Assembly: GCA_934359255.1 (NCBI GenBank)
Contig: CAKRLG010000001.1
Location: 124,001-188,000, forward strand
Length of the DNA: 64,000 nt
Reading direction: 5' to 3'
Origin: an uncultured Ruminococcus sp.
GTDB lineage: Bacteria; Bacillota; Clostridia; Lachnospirales; Lachnospiraceae
Notes under the pieces: model-generated
Databases searched by the model: none
Seen by the model: the letters and a program-made list of their open reading frames with translations, nothing else
What the model was told of the DNA's origin: nothing
Translations under genes and position numbers: made by a program
Part shown: piece by piece, positions 53,339-63,724 of the stretch
Layout of the letters: each line of letters starts with the position of its first letter
Position numbering within the stretch: the stretch's first letter is position 1

Positions 53339-55167
53339 AATACCCCTTCCTCCTCCATCTCCTCTCTTGAAAGGAACGGATACATATCTTCCAGTGACGC
53401 CGACACCATGGTTCCGTCCGGAAGCTGTCTGGATGCCAGTTTCGGCTCTGTCTTCTGAAGTTTCGACACAAAGACCTGACAGATCACCGGTGTCGGAGCT
53501 TCCATGACCGACCGCAGATCCTCTTCCAGTGTCGCACTGTTTCTGCATTCTTTATAAGTAAATCCATACGCCGGTGCCAGCCGGGAAAGATCCGGGAAGC
53601 TGAGATCCCCGCTCTCCTCACCCACACCTACCAGATGACCGCCAAAATAAGCCGTCTGGGTCTGACGGATGGAATGGTATCCTTCGTTATTGATCACAAA
53701 GATCCGGATTGGCAGGTTATGATGCCGGATGGTCTGTAACTCCTGCAGATTCATCTGCATACATCCTTCCCCGTTCACACAGATTACTTCTTTTTTCCCG
53801 GAACCGATGCACACGCCGATCGCCGCCGGAAGCCCGTAACCCATCGATGCAGTCACGGCATTGGTGTAAAATCTCTGGTCTTTTTTCAGATATACCGCCT
53901 GACTTCCTGCCACACGGGAGGTTCCCACACTGACCAGGATCTGTTCCCCTTCTGGAAGTACTTTTGACAGGCTGTCATAAAATGCATAAATATTTGTCCG
54001 CCCCGGTTCCAGTTCTTTGTATTTTTCTTCCGTCACTACCGGATATTTTTCTCTCCAGTGACGGCATTTCTCTCTCCAGGAAGATTCTTTCTCATCTGCA
54101 AACCAGGGGTGTGCACGGCTGCATCCTGCTTCTTCAAGCATGTGGATACACTTTTCGATCAGCTCTTTTGCATCCGCCACTACCGGAAGATCCACGTGAA
54201 GTGTCTCTTTTTTCAGTTCCTCTCCGTCGATATCGTTCAGGATCGTATACGCATGTGCCGCCCATTTTTCATAGGCAAATCCGGTCTGTAAAAAACTCTG
54301 TCTGCTTCCGATGGAAAATAAGACGTCGCAGGTCTGTACCGCAAAGTTTCCGGGACGATTCCCCGTTCCTCCGTTTCTTCCCACATACAGCGGATGGGCA
54401 GACTCCATCAGATCGATACTGCTCATTCCGGTCACTACCGGGATTCCAAGCAGCTCCACCAGTCTTTGAAAACTGTCATACGCACCTGCCAGTCGAATCC
54501 CATGACCTGCAAAGATCACCGGACGCACTGCCTGTTTCAGTTTTTCCAGAATCTTCTTCACCGTCTCTTCTGTCACCGGAGCCGGAAGTTCTTTCTCATC
54601 CTCTTTTGGATCGTACGCTCTCAGATCCTCGGTTTCTATGATGGCACTCTGTACATTCAGCGGAAGATCCAGCCAGCACGGTCCCGGACGGCCCGTTTTT
54701 GCCAGGTAGATCGCCCGCTCCAGATGATACCGGATCGTAAGCGGATCTGTCACCATGACGGCGTATTTTGTCATGGGTTCTACAGACGGTGTGATATCAT
54801 ATTCCTGCACCCCCATCGTGCGGATCTTTAAACCGCTGTGACGTACCGTAGTATCATATCTCACCTGCCCGGACAGAACTAGCATCGGAATGGAATCCAT
54901 CCACGCACACAAAGCTCCGGTAATGGCATTCGTCGCACCCGGACCGGAAGTCACGCAGACCGCCGCCATCCGGTTATCTACTCGCGCATAAGCTTCCGCC
55001 GCCATCGCCGCTGCCTGTTCATGATGATGATAGAGGCAGGACAGCCCCGGGTGATGTCCCAGAGAATCGTTCAGATGCATCGCACCGCCGCCCGTCACCG
55101 TAAATACCTGGCAGATTCCTTCCTGTGCCAGACGATCCGCAATATAATCAGATACTTTCTGCTTCAT
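53326..55167 (-). CDS. Thiamine-diphosphate enzyme, acetolactate synthase-like, YerE-type candidate
   Basis: 613 residues with PYR, central and PP domains of the acetolactate synthase family. PYR domain catalytic Glu50 in YHHHEQAAAMAAEAYAR; central domain PVIFAGHGIRLAG and FSIGSRQSF; PP domain ASMGYGLPAAIG and the ThDP motif that reads NGEGCMQMN...INNEGYHS, with GEG in place of the usual GDG. It is not an amino acid gene by context: it lies among CDP-deoxysugar genes. YerE of Yersinia transfers a two-carbon unit from pyruvate to CDP-4-keto-3,6-dideoxyglucose. ATG 55167 with AAGGAAGTAGAGG is preferred to 55191, which would overlap the upstream gene. Confidence 0.85.
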   Translation of the reverse strand: MKQKVSDYIADRLAQEGICQVFTVTGGGAMHLNDSLGHHPGLSCLYHHHEQAAAMAAEAYARVDNRMAAVCVTSGPGATNAITGALCAWMDSIPMLVLSGQVRYDTTVRHSGLKIRTMGVQEYDITPSVEPMTKYAVMVTDPLTIRYHLERAIYLAKTGRPGPCWLDLPLNVQSAIIETEDLRAYDPKEDEKELPAPVTEETVKKILEKLKQAVRPVIFAGHGIRLAGAYDSFQRLVELLGIPVVTGMSSIDLMESAHPLYVGRNGGTGNRPGNFAVQTCDVLFSIGSRQSFLQTGFAYEKWAAHAYTILNDIDGEELKKETLHVDLPVVADAKELIEKCIHMLEEAGCSRAHPWFADEKESSWREKCRHWREKYPVVTEEKYKELEPGRTNIYAFYDSLSKVLPEGEQILVSVGTSRVAGSQAVYLKKDQRFYTNAVTASMGYGLPAAIGVCIGSGKKEVICVNGEGCMQMNLQELQTIRHHNLPIRIFVINNEGYHSIRQTQTAYFGGHLVGVGEESGDLSFPDLSRLAPAYGFTYKECRNSATLEEDLRSVMEAPTPVICQVFVSKLQKTEPKLASRQLPDGTMVSASLEDMYPFLSREEMEEEGVLWKE

Positions 55168-55172
55168 ATCCT

Positions 55173-56489
55173 CTACTTCCTTCCATTCCATTTATTCTCG
55201 CAGACCATGAATTTTCCGGAAGCCTGAATCGGGATCTCGTCCACATAAGTGATCCGGATCTCCGCTTCCTCTCCAAGATAATGCCGGTAAGCGGCGATCA
55301 GATCCTCTTCCACCAGTTTTTTCCGGTCTGCGTTGACCAGCAGTTCATACTCTTTCTGTCCCCACTGGATGCATTTTGCCTGATAGACCACACCCTCAAA
55401 CTTTAACAGCGTATTCATAAATACATGAATTGACAGCGGTTCACCCATACAATTATACATCAGAGAACCGCGGCGTCCGTAGATTTCCACGTATTTTCCA
55501 TGCATCCGGCCTTTTTCATCCTGATACATCCTCATGATACCGGTATCTCCGGTATCGTAACGAACCATCGGGAAGGTTTTGTTATAATAATCCGTAACAA
55601 CCAGCCGCCCCAGTTCTCCCGGCTCTGCCGGCTCATCACTGTTCATCTTCAGCACTTCCGGGTAGAAGTTATACAGATCGATCGTATATTCCTTATCCTC
55701 TCCCAGCTGGATCGCAATAAATCCGTTCTCATTATTTCCATAAGAGCGAACCGGAGAAAATCCGAAGATTTCTTTCGTCAGCTCATACGTGGCATCCGGC
55801 AGTGCCTCACCCATGGAAAATACCATCTCTACCTTCCACTTACTGATATCTCTTCCCGTCCGCCGGATATAACCGGTCAATGCAGTCAGTGCACTCGAAT
55901 AGGTCACCAGTACCTGAATCTTCTTTTTCTCGATGTCTTTGCAGATCTTTTCCAGAGAATCATCTCCCATGTTGGAGATATCCACCATGACCAGATTATT
56001 TTTGAAAGATTTCCACATACTGATCGTATTTTTCCCCTTTATCCACGCGCGAAATTCCCCACGCTTCATTCCCAGACGGAAACCGTTCAGTTCCATACAG
56101 GAAATAAAGTTCATATTGACCCGGTTCATCTTGTCGCCGTCACACAGAACGGTAAATGGCGTTCCGGTAGAACCACTGGTACTCAGCCGGTACAGATTAC
56201 CCTGTTCTTTGCTGTTCTCCACCAGCACTTCCTCATAATGCTCCAGAAAGTCTCCCTTGGTCATCACCGGGAAATCTTCCAGTTTTGTCCATTCCGGATG
56301 TTTTTTATAATACGGAGAATGCTTTTTTACATAGTCCAGAAGCAGATCGATCCTCCGCTCCATATATTCCGGCGTCACACCTTCTACGATCTCTCTTTTA
56401 TTGACTTCTTTTAATTTTTTCAGCTTACCGCCTTTTGCAGCATCCAGAAGATTGAACACCACTCTTCTCAGAACTTCACCCGTCTGCAT
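55173..56489 (-). CDS. CapK-like adenylate-forming enzyme (phenylacetate-CoA ligase family), paralogue 2
   Basis: 438 residues. Adenylation motifs: STSGSTGTPF (about 105-114), YGNNENG (about 240), RYDTGDTG and YGRRG (about 310-345), and the C-terminal catalytic Lys in PIQASGKF. Relatives CapK and coenzyme F390 synthetase-like proteins sit in capsule clusters; they activate a carboxylate, perhaps to acylate or amidate a sugar, but the reaction is not established. The stop is 5 nt before the TPP enzyme start; the gene starts 4 nt after the flippase. About one third identical by eye to the copy at 57798. Confidence 0.85.
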   Translation of the reverse strand: MQTGEVLRRVVFNLLDAAKGGKLKKLKEVNKREIVEGVTPEYMERRIDLLLDYVKKHSPYYKKHPEWTKLEDFPVMTKGDFLEHYEEVLVENSKEQGNLYRLSTSGSTGTPFTVLCDGDKMNRVNMNFISCMELNGFRLGMKRGEFRAWIKGKNTISMWKSFKNNLVMVDISNMGDDSLEKICKDIEKKKIQVLVTYSSALTALTGYIRRTGRDISKWKVEMVFSMGEALPDATYELTKEIFGFSPVRSYGNNENGFIAIQLGEDKEYTIDLYNFYPEVLKMNSDEPAEPGELGRLVVTDYYNKTFPMVRYDTGDTGIMRMYQDEKGRMHGKYVEIYGRRGSLMYNCMGEPLSIHVFMNTLLKFEGVVYQAKCIQWGQKEYELLVNADRKKLVEEDLIAAYRHYLGEEAEIRITYVDEIPIQASGKFMVCENKWNGRK

Positions 56490-56493
56490 CTTT

Positions 56494-57729
56494 TCATTCT
56501 CCTTCTTTCTTCGCCGGTTTTGCCTTCCAGATCCCCAGTGCGATCACTGCCACAACCCGAAGCGTATTTGCTCCCAGGCATGCCCAGGCAAATCCGATCA
56601 TTCCATAATTTTTCGCTGCCAGCACCGACGTGCCCAACAGGATCACAAAATGTGCAAGCTGTATCCACAGCTGCCATTTTTCATCCGTAAATGTTAAAAC
56701 AAGTATAAATAAAAATGCGGAAAACAGTCCCAGCACCTGCGCCAGATTGACTACCGTGACCAGTCCTTTGATGGACGAAAACAAGTCATGGTAAAACAGC
56801 CAGACAAACAGCGGCGTTCCCACCTGACATCCCAGGAAAAAGACAGCTGCCACACCGCCTCCCGCAAGCACTGCCTTTCCAAACTGACTTCTGTTTAACA
56901 ATTCTTTGCGTTTGGTCAGATACGAGATCACGATCGTATTGATCGGTGCGATCAGAAGCACCAGAGTCTTTCCGATCAACGAAACCACATAATAGATGGT
57001 CACCTGTTCATTCCCGAGAATCTGCTTGATCACCAGACGGTCCATATTCATCGTCGTATTCGTGATCAGATACGACAGTGTCAGGAAAAATCCCCGCTCC
57101 AGCGCCACGGAAAAATGTCCGCTCCGCTGAAAAAACTTATGAAATACAGATCCGGTAACTGCCACATAACAGAGAGCTGCGGCCTCCCCGATCAGATAAA
57201 TCCATAACCACTGATTCGTGATACGATACACCACAAATCCAGCAAGGTATCCGACACCGATCAGAAAATAATAAATAAAATACCTTTGATAATTCAGAGT
57301 CAGCCGGTATTCCACATCTCCGTAATATCGGAAAACTGTCACCATAAAAAGGGCAAATACCCCGATACCCACAGGGATCCCGCTGATACTGTCTCTTGAC
57401 ATAAACAGTGCCACACTGCTTCCCAGAACTCCAAACAACAGAAGAATCCAGTCATAGTCTCCATTGGTTACTTCATGGGATCTTCGCACCACCAGGCGGC
57501 TTGTATTTAACGCCTGCCCGATGGACGGACAGATGATAGCCACCAGTCCAGTAATATACAAAAGTTCGCCCAACTGCTTTGCTCCCATGTAGCGATTAAG
57601 CAACGGTGTGATGATCAGCTGCAGTACACCGTTCATAAAGATCAGTCCACCCATGGTATACAGAGTATTCGCAGCGATCCGTTTTTTCTGTTCTTTCTTT
57701 TCCACCTGATTCTCCTGTCCCTTGTTCAC
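56494..57729 (-). CDS. Polysaccharide flippase (Wzx/MOP family)
   Basis: 411 residues, about twelve membrane segments, starting ANTLYTMGGLIFMNGVLQLIITPLLNRYMG, the usual N-terminal region of Wzx-type flippases (RfbX/polysaccharide biosynthesis family). Moves undecaprenyl-linked repeat units across the membrane. GTG start at 57729 with CAGGATAAC upstream; no ATG in a suitable place. Flanked on both sides by CapK-like genes. Confidence 0.88.
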   Translation of the reverse strand: MNKGQENQVEKKEQKKRIAANTLYTMGGLIFMNGVLQLIITPLLNRYMGAKQLGELLYITGLVAIICPSIGQALNTSRLVVRRSHEVTNGDYDWILLLFGVLGSSVALFMSRDSISGIPVGIGVFALFMVTVFRYYGDVEYRLTLNYQRYFIYYFLIGVGYLAGFVVYRITNQWLWIYLIGEAAALCYVAVTGSVFHKFFQRSGHFSVALERGFFLTLSYLITNTTMNMDRLVIKQILGNEQVTIYYVVSLIGKTLVLLIAPINTIVISYLTKRKELLNRSQFGKAVLAGGGVAAVFFLGCQVGTPLFVWLFYHDLFSSIKGLVTVVNLAQVLGLFSAFLFILVLTFTDEKWQLWIQLAHFVILLGTSVLAAKNYGMIGFAWACLGANTLRVVAVIALGIWKAKPAKKEGE

Positions 57730-57797
57730 CGATGTTATCCTGTTTCGGATATGCTCCCGGATGCACCGGTCATATTCTGGTCTTTTCTGCCTTACTC

Positions 57798-59126
57798 TTA
57801 CCCGCAGAAGCCGGTCTGATTTTTATATTTTTCACATCGGTTTTCTATGTATTTGCGCTTTCCGGAAGCAAGCACCGGGATCTCATCCACCAGTTCCACT
57901 TTGATTCTGGCTTCTTCACCAAGATACGGGCGGATCCTTCCGAGAATCTCTTCCTGATTCATCTTCTGCGGATCTCCGTTTAACCAGATTGTATAGTCTT
58001 TTACATCTTCCTGGATAAAACGGTACTGTTTTACCCCTTCGATATCCCACAGATTGTTGGTGATGATATACGGCGTCACTGCCTTTCCCTCGCAGTCGTA
58101 GATCAGATCGCTGCGGCGTCCGTAAAGCTCATCCAGATACAGCTTGTATCTTCCGTTTTTCTCTTTCCTCGTCGCCACTGCCGTATCCCCGTTATCATAG
58201 CGGAGAATCGGAAATGCATAATTAAACAGATCCGTGATCACGATTCTTCCCAATTCCCCCGGCTCTGCCGGTTCATCGGAATCCATCTTCAGGATTTCAT
58301 AATAATACGTTTCTGTGTCGATCCGGTACCCCTCATTATCTTTATTCTGTAATCCCATAATTCCGTTTTCTTCATTGGAATACCAGGCACGTACCGGGCA
58401 GTCAAACTGTTTTTCCAGTGTCCGGCGCACCGGTTCCGGCATCGTCTCAGAAATGGGAATGATTGCTTTCACCTTGCAACAGCTGCAATCTTTTCCTGCT
58501 TTCTGAATATAGCTGCTCAATTCCCCCAGTGCTGACGAATAGCCGACGAGACATTTTACTTTTTTCTTCTCGATCACCCGGAACATCTTTTCCAGTGCCT
58601 GCTCATCCATCCGGGAACTGTCCATCATGATCAGATTTTCCTGAAAAAGCTGAAATTTACTTTTTTTTACATTATTGACCCATACACGGATAAAAGCCTC
58701 TTTCATACCGATATAATATCCGGCTGCTGCTCCCAGGAAAATACCACCCGCTGTATTGTGGCGGATTTTGTCCCGGTTCTGGATCATGCGAAGGGGAGTT
58801 CCGGTAGAACCACTCGTACACATTACCCGATTATCCGGTGCATCTTTATAAGTTGTTGAAAGGAATTGCTCATAATTCTGTCGAAACGTATCTTTGTTGA
58901 CCACCGGAAGATCTGTCAGTTCAATATCTTCCGGATAATCCTTATAAAATCCTGTTGTCTTCACCGCATGGGCAATCAGTGCCTGAATCCGCTCTTCGGT
59001 CTCCCGAATCGATGTTCCCTCTTTCCACGCCCGCTGAATCTGATTGTAATACGTTCTTATCTGTTTTCCTTTCAGACTGTCCAGCAGCCAGAAACCAAAC
59101 CATCTCAGTTTTTCGTCCAGTATCAT
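57798..59126 (-). CDS. CapK-like adenylate-forming enzyme, paralogue 1
   Basis: 442 residues. TSGSTGTPLRM (about 105-115), YSNEENG (about 245), RYDNGDTA, YGRRSDL, and the C-terminal PVLASGKRKY with the catalytic Lys. Same family as the gene at 55173, so the two probably activate two carboxylates or serve two positions of one glycan. It precedes the flippase by 68 nt. GAGGAAGAAG ribosome site at ATG 59126. No carrier-protein gene is nearby in the window, so a free acid or amino acid substrate is possible. Confidence 0.85.
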   Translation of the reverse strand: MILDEKLRWFGFWLLDSLKGKQIRTYYNQIQRAWKEGTSIRETEERIQALIAHAVKTTGFYKDYPEDIELTDLPVVNKDTFRQNYEQFLSTTYKDAPDNRVMCTSGSTGTPLRMIQNRDKIRHNTAGGIFLGAAAGYYIGMKEAFIRVWVNNVKKSKFQLFQENLIMMDSSRMDEQALEKMFRVIEKKKVKCLVGYSSALGELSSYIQKAGKDCSCCKVKAIIPISETMPEPVRRTLEKQFDCPVRAWYSNEENGIMGLQNKDNEGYRIDTETYYYEILKMDSDEPAEPGELGRIVITDLFNYAFPILRYDNGDTAVATRKEKNGRYKLYLDELYGRRSDLIYDCEGKAVTPYIITNNLWDIEGVKQYRFIQEDVKDYTIWLNGDPQKMNQEEILGRIRPYLGEEARIKVELVDEIPVLASGKRKYIENRCEKYKNQTGFCG

Positions 59127-59222
59127 TCTTCTTCCTCTCCCGTGTTTCTGTGTAACTCCCTTATTTCTATATTATGTCGACCATTATCTGTTCCTGTCGC
59201 AATTTCTGCCTTGGGTTCTTTT

Positions 59223-60560
59223 TTACACAAGTGCATCCCGAATCGCATCAGCCATGGCATCCAGCATCGCATCTGTCATACCCGGATAAACACCGATCCA
59301 GAACGTATCCGTCATGATCCGATCTGTATTCTCCAGGCCTCCTGCCACACGGTAACCTTTGCCGGTCGCACGCATCTGGTCAAAGCAGGGATGTTTGATC
59401 AGATTTCCTGCAAAGAGCATACGGGTCTGTACACCTTTTTCCTCGATCTTTTGTACCAGTTGATTTCTGTCCACACCTTCCCTGCAGGTGATCAGGAATC
59501 CAAACCAGCTCGGCTCGGAATTCTCACATGCTTCCGGAAGAATCAATTTGTTTTCGGTTCCTTTCAATGCTTCTTTCAGATAATTAAAATTGTGAATTCT
59601 GCGTTCTACAAAGGACGGGAACTTGCGCAGCTGAGCACATCCCACAGCTGCCTGCATATCCGTTGCTTTCAGGTTATATCCGAAATGCGAATATACATAT
59701 TTATGATCATATCCTAACGGCAGTTCACCGTACTGGCGGTCAAAGCGATGACCACACAGATTATCCTGTCCAGGTGCGCACACACAGTCTCTTCCCCAGT
59801 CACGGAAAGAACGCACGATCTTATGAAGCAGCGGATTCTTTGTATAGACGGCTCCGCCTTCTCCCATTGTCATATGATGTGGCGGATAAAAGCTGGAGGT
59901 TCCGATATCTCCGATGGTTCCGGTCAGTCTGCTCTCTCCGTCGATCGTATAACGGGATCCCAGCGCATCGCAGTTATCCTCGATCAGCCACAGATTGTGA
60001 CGGTCACAGAAATCTTTTACCGCTTTCAGATCAAAGGGGTTGCCCAGGGTATGTGCAAGCATCACTGCTTTTGTTTTTTCTGAAACTGCCTGTTCCAGAA
60101 GATTGGGATCAATATTATACTGCGGTATTGCCACATCCACAAACACCGGTACTGCTCCATACTGGATCACCGGAGCTACAGTTGTAGGAAATCCTGCTGC
60201 CACCGTGATCACTTCATCTCCCGGAAGAATCTGTCTCTCCTTTAACAGCGGAGAAGTCAGTGCCATAAATGCCAGCAGATTTGCAGAAGATCCGGAATTA
60301 ACCAGCGAACAGTATTTTACCCCCAGATATTTTGCGAATTCCGATTCAAATTCTTTCGTAAACCGGCCGGAAGTCAGCCAGAATTCCAGAGAACTATCTA
60401 CCAGATTTACCATCTCATCCGCATCGTACACACGGGATGCATACGGGATCCGGTCTCCTTTTTCATACGGCTTTTTCTGATTGTGATATTTTTCGCAGTA
60501 TTCCTTTGTCATCTCCAGAATCTGTTCTCTCGCCTGCTGTTCTGTCATTTCTTCAAACAT
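59223..60560 (-). CDS. rfbH: CDP-4-keto-6-deoxyglucose 3-dehydrase (RfbH/DdhC, E1)
   Basis: 445-residue PMP- and [2Fe-2S]-dependent enzyme removing the C3 hydroxyl from CDP-4-keto-6-deoxyglucose. The Schiff-base Lys of aminotransferases is replaced by His in [15 protein letters not shown] (His228/229), diagnostic for E1-type dehydrases. Cluster ligands are Cys197 (EDNC) with Cys259, Cys261 and Cys269 ([12 protein letters not shown]). It needs a flavin/iron-sulfur reductase (E3, DdhD/RfbI), whose gene is not in this window. AGGAGCAGAAAAT before the ATG. Central to the 3,6-dideoxy prediction. Confidence 0.95.
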   Translation of the reverse strand: MFEEMTEQQAREQILEMTKEYCEKYHNQKKPYEKGDRIPYASRVYDADEMVNLVDSSLEFWLTSGRFTKEFESEFAKYLGVKYCSLVNSGSSANLLAFMALTSPLLKERQILPGDEVITVAAGFPTTVAPVIQYGAVPVFVDVAIPQYNIDPNLLEQAVSEKTKAVMLAHTLGNPFDLKAVKDFCDRHNLWLIEDNCDALGSRYTIDGESRLTGTIGDIGTSSFYPPHHMTMGEGGAVYTKNPLLHKIVRSFRDWGRDCVCAPGQDNLCGHRFDRQYGELPLGYDHKYVYSHFGYNLKATDMQAAVGCAQLRKFPSFVERRIHNFNYLKEALKGTENKLILPEACENSEPSWFGFLITCREGVDRNQLVQKIEEKGVQTRMLFAGNLIKHPCFDQMRATGKGYRVAGGLENTDRIMTDTFWIGVYPGMTDAMLDAMADAIRDALV

Positions 60561-60593
60561 ATTTTCTGCTCCTTTTTTGTATTCGTTTCCTTT

Positions 60594-62573
60594 TTATTTT
60601 TTCCGGTAAAACTGGAATTCTTCCTCATAGTACGGGAAGGTCTGATCCAGCTCATACGTTTCACTAAACCACTGGTAAGTCTCCGGATCATTCCGCTCCC
60701 AGATAGGAAGCGATGACCTACTGGTAAATACATACGGTGCATCTGCCTCTATCAGCTGTTCCTGTAATTCCTGCAAGGATTCCGGAATCACCGCCATATC
60801 GCTGAAATCCATCGTAAAACATTGGGTATTCCAGTGAAGCAGACTGTAGACTTCCGCCACATTTAATCCAAATCCATGGGTATTTTCCGGAACCATTTCC
60901 GCAATTTCCTGTACAAAATCTTCCAGTTCTTCTACTTTGTGATAATTTTCTTTGATCTTACTGTTCTGGGAAAACTGCAGCACCGTTCCGGTACTCATGG
61001 CAAGTATCGCAGCTGCGCAGACAAGTCCCAGCGCATAGTTTACGGTTCCCACCAGGTTTATCTCTTCCCAGTGTTTCCATTTTCTTTCTTTAATAAATGT
61101 CAATCCTCGCTGTCCCAGGTACGCCAGCATGATCACCGCTGACAGACTGACACAGTCCAGATTATGATAGGATGGTCGGTTGACATAATACGTCATTCTT
61201 CCCAGCGCACTGATACTCATAAAAAAAATCAGCTGCACCTGTTCGTCGTTTTTCTGTTTCCGGTAAAACCAGGTGCTGATTCCCATCGCCGTTCCGATCA
61301 GAAAGAGTGTAATCACACCCATATAAGCACTTGGATACATCGGCAGATCCAGATGCAGGATATCCACCATATAGGAATCAGAAAGTAAGGGAACCAGAAA
61401 TTCCCCCAGCGTATTTGCCGGACTGTGTTTGGACAGATTATAGAGATTCACGAGTCCATAGGCTCCGAAAAATGATGCCGTCACACAGACTGCGTGTACC
61501 GGTACGGTTCTGATCAGACGCCCGATCCGCCATTCTCCCCCGGCAAGACACCGCGAAATATACAGTGCCATCCATGCCACGGCGAGGATCACGCCGGTTT
61601 CCGTGTTCCAGAGGATCGCCAGCAGACAGATCAGATAGCCAGCCAGACCGGTCCACATATTCCACCACTGTTTTTTCATTAAAATCGCCGCATATAACAA
61701 AAGGATCATCGGAAAGATCATCCGATGCGGCCACACCTGCCAGTAATAACCGCCCCGCATCCCGAGTACCGGAAATGCCGCAGCAACTGCGCCAAGTGCC
61801 CGGAGAATCCGACTTTCCACCGTCAGTTCCAGCACCAGAAATGCACAGACATGCGCAAGGGTTCCAAGTACTGCGATCATCAGCACAAACATCCGGAAGT
61901 CTCCGCCCACCAGTTTCATCGGTATCTTAAATAACAACCCATAATGCCCATAGATACTCGTCAATGTATCTGTATAAGGCAAACCCTGATATACATTGTA
62001 TACAGAGTTATAATACGCGTGAGCATGGAAATGATCCCCCGCCTCCGCGCGCCCGAAAATATTCGGTGTATCCATGCAATAAAAAATCAAGATCGTCAGA
62101 ACTGCATAAATAAGCCATACCATCCAGTCATTCTTTTCTTCTCTGATATGTGTGTTGGCATACACCCGGGAAAATACAACCAGTTCTGCCAGAAACAGCA
62201 GAATCATCAGCGGCAACGGTTGCGTGTGCCAGCCATACTTTTCCGATACACTTCCTATCTGACCGGTTTCCATGGATACTCCGATGGCGTAAAAGATCAT
62301 TTGTAAAAAAATCAGTACTGCAAATACCAGTTTATTGACTTTTTTATTTTTTCTGTTCATCCATGTGCCTGTCTCCCACCGTTCTGTCAGAAGCATACAC
62401 ACCAGAAATACCAGACAGAATATCAATAACATGGCACCATAAACAAGCAGATTTCCATTACCCAGTCGATTGATGTGATCCGACAGTTCCGGTATCAGAA
62501 AAGAGGCTCCAAAAAATCCTGCAGATATCAGCAAAGCTGCTGCTCCGCACAGAATTTTCCGATTACTATTCAT
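60594..62573 (-). CDS. Large polytopic membrane protein of the glycan cluster
   Basis: 659 residues, about twelve to thirteen membrane segments, and a soluble C-terminal domain of about 110 residues (KIKENYHKVEELEDFVQEIAEM on). The first big external loop contains EAGDHFHAHAYYNSVYNVYQGLPYTDTLTSIYGHYG, an acidic/His-rich patch followed by YG motifs as in GT-C-type transferases. No named family is claimed; candidates are a GT-C glycosyltransferase or the repeat-unit polymerase. AAGGAAGAAAAAT ribosome site. Lies between rfbG and rfbH. Confidence 0.75.
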   Translation of the reverse strand: MNSNRKILCGAAALLISAGFFGASFLIPELSDHINRLGNGNLLVYGAMLLIFCLVFLVCMLLTERWETGTWMNRKNKKVNKLVFAVLIFLQMIFYAIGVSMETGQIGSVSEKYGWHTQPLPLMILLFLAELVVFSRVYANTHIREEKNDWMVWLIYAVLTILIFYCMDTPNIFGRAEAGDHFHAHAYYNSVYNVYQGLPYTDTLTSIYGHYGLLFKIPMKLVGGDFRMFVLMIAVLGTLAHVCAFLVLELTVESRILRALGAVAAAFPVLGMRGGYYWQVWPHRMIFPMILLLYAAILMKKQWWNMWTGLAGYLICLLAILWNTETGVILAVAWMALYISRCLAGGEWRIGRLIRTVPVHAVCVTASFFGAYGLVNLYNLSKHSPANTLGEFLVPLLSDSYMVDILHLDLPMYPSAYMGVITLFLIGTAMGISTWFYRKQKNDEQVQLIFFMSISALGRMTYYVNRPSYHNLDCVSLSAVIMLAYLGQRGLTFIKERKWKHWEEINLVGTVNYALGLVCAAAILAMSTGTVLQFSQNSKIKENYHKVEELEDFVQEIAEMVPENTHGFGLNVAEVYSLLHWNTQCFTMDFSDMAVIPESLQELQEQLIEADAPYVFTSRSSLPIWERNDPETYQWFSETYELDQTFPYYEEEFQFYRKK

Positions 62574-62666
62574 ATTTTTCTTCCTTTTTCACAGCTGTGT
62601 TCTCCCTCTTTTTCTCACAGCTATCCTTCTTCTTATTTTCTTTCTGTCATCTCCCGGCTGTCATTT

Positions 62667-63719
62667 TTACAACACAAAGTATTTTCGGATCTGCTCATCC
62701 GTAAATGCTTCCATATCTTTTCCCTCAAGCCATGCCTGATACCACACGGCGGTCTCTTTCACCGCCTGCGCCACCTGCCAGTGCGGTTTCCATCCAAATG
62801 CCGTACGGATCTTTGAGCAGTCCAGTTTCAGGAAATTCGCCTCGTGCGGCCCTCCCTGATACAGATTTTCCCACGCTGCCGTTCCTCCCCAGGACTTGCA
62901 GAACAGGTCTGCCAGCTGACCGGTAGTGATACAGTCCTCATCTCCCGGTCCCACATTATAGGAACCGGCACACGCCGGATTCTCATACTGCGCCTGCGCG
63001 ATCATCAGATACGCGCCCAGTGGTTCCAGCACATGTTGGTACGGTCTTGTGGAATGTGGATTCCGTACTGCTATTTTTTTTCCTTTTGCGACTGCCCGCA
63101 CGCAGTCCGGAACGATCCGGTCCGGGGCAAAATCGCCGCCGCCGATCACATTGCCTGCTCTCGCCGTGGACACCGCCACACCGGCTTCTTTTAAAAAGGA
63201 TTTTTCATAGCTGTGTGTCACCAGTTCGGAGCAGGATTTGCTATTGGAATAGGGATCGTACCCGTCCAGTTCATCGGTTTCCCGGTAGCCCCACTCCCAT
63301 TCGTTGTTTTTATAGACTTTGTCGGTCGTCACATTCAGGAACGATTTTACGCTTTTTGTCTGGCGTACCGCTTCCAGAATATTTACCGTTCCCATTACAT
63401 TGGTCTCATACGTTCCCACTGGGTCTTTATATGATTCCCGCACGATCGGCTGCGCCGCCAGATGAAGCACGATCTCCGGCTGTGCCTCCTGCATGGTACG
63501 GATCAGCTTTTCCCGGTCGCGGATATCTCCGATCACGGAGTGCATATTTTCTTCCAGATGTAAGGTGTCAAAAAGTTTCGCCTCTGCCGGTGCCTCCAGC
63601 GCATATCCGGTCACCTCGGCTCCTCCAAGGAGCAGGATCCGTGAAAGCCAGGATCCCTTGAATCCGGTATGTCCGGTGAGAAATACTTTTTTTCCCTTAA
63701 AAAATGCCAGGTTATTCAT
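62667..63719 (-). CDS. rfbG: CDP-glucose 4,6-dehydratase
   Basis: 350-residue SDR converting CDP-glucose to CDP-4-keto-6-deoxyglucose. VFLTGHTGFKGSWLS at 12-26 binds NAD; VTTDKVYKN and the Tyr-x3-Lys in YDPYSNSKSCSEL; RAGNVIGGGDFAPDRIVPD and RPYQHVLEPLGAYL are typical of RfbG as opposed to dTDP- or GDP-enzymes. ATG 63719 lies 5 nt after the rfbF stop. The longer frame to 63806 overlaps rfbF and is not used. Confidence 0.95.
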   Translation of the reverse strand: MNNLAFFKGKKVFLTGHTGFKGSWLSRILLLGGAEVTGYALEAPAEAKLFDTLHLEENMHSVIGDIRDREKLIRTMQEAQPEIVLHLAAQPIVRESYKDPVGTYETNVMGTVNILEAVRQTKSVKSFLNVTTDKVYKNNEWEWGYRETDELDGYDPYSNSKSCSELVTHSYEKSFLKEAGVAVSTARAGNVIGGGDFAPDRIVPDCVRAVAKGKKIAVRNPHSTRPYQHVLEPLGAYLMIAQAQYENPACAGSYNVGPGDEDCITTGQLADLFCKSWGGTAAWENLYQGGPHEANFLKLDCSKIRTAFGWKPHWQVAQAVKETAVWYQAWLEGKDMEAFTDEQIRKYFVL

Positions 63720-63724
63720 GTCTC

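Noticed and set aside
53339..53548. Extended N-terminus of the SDR protein
   Set aside because: The 70 extra residues overlap the ThDP gene in another frame and precede the proper VTGATSMIG start with its own ATG.
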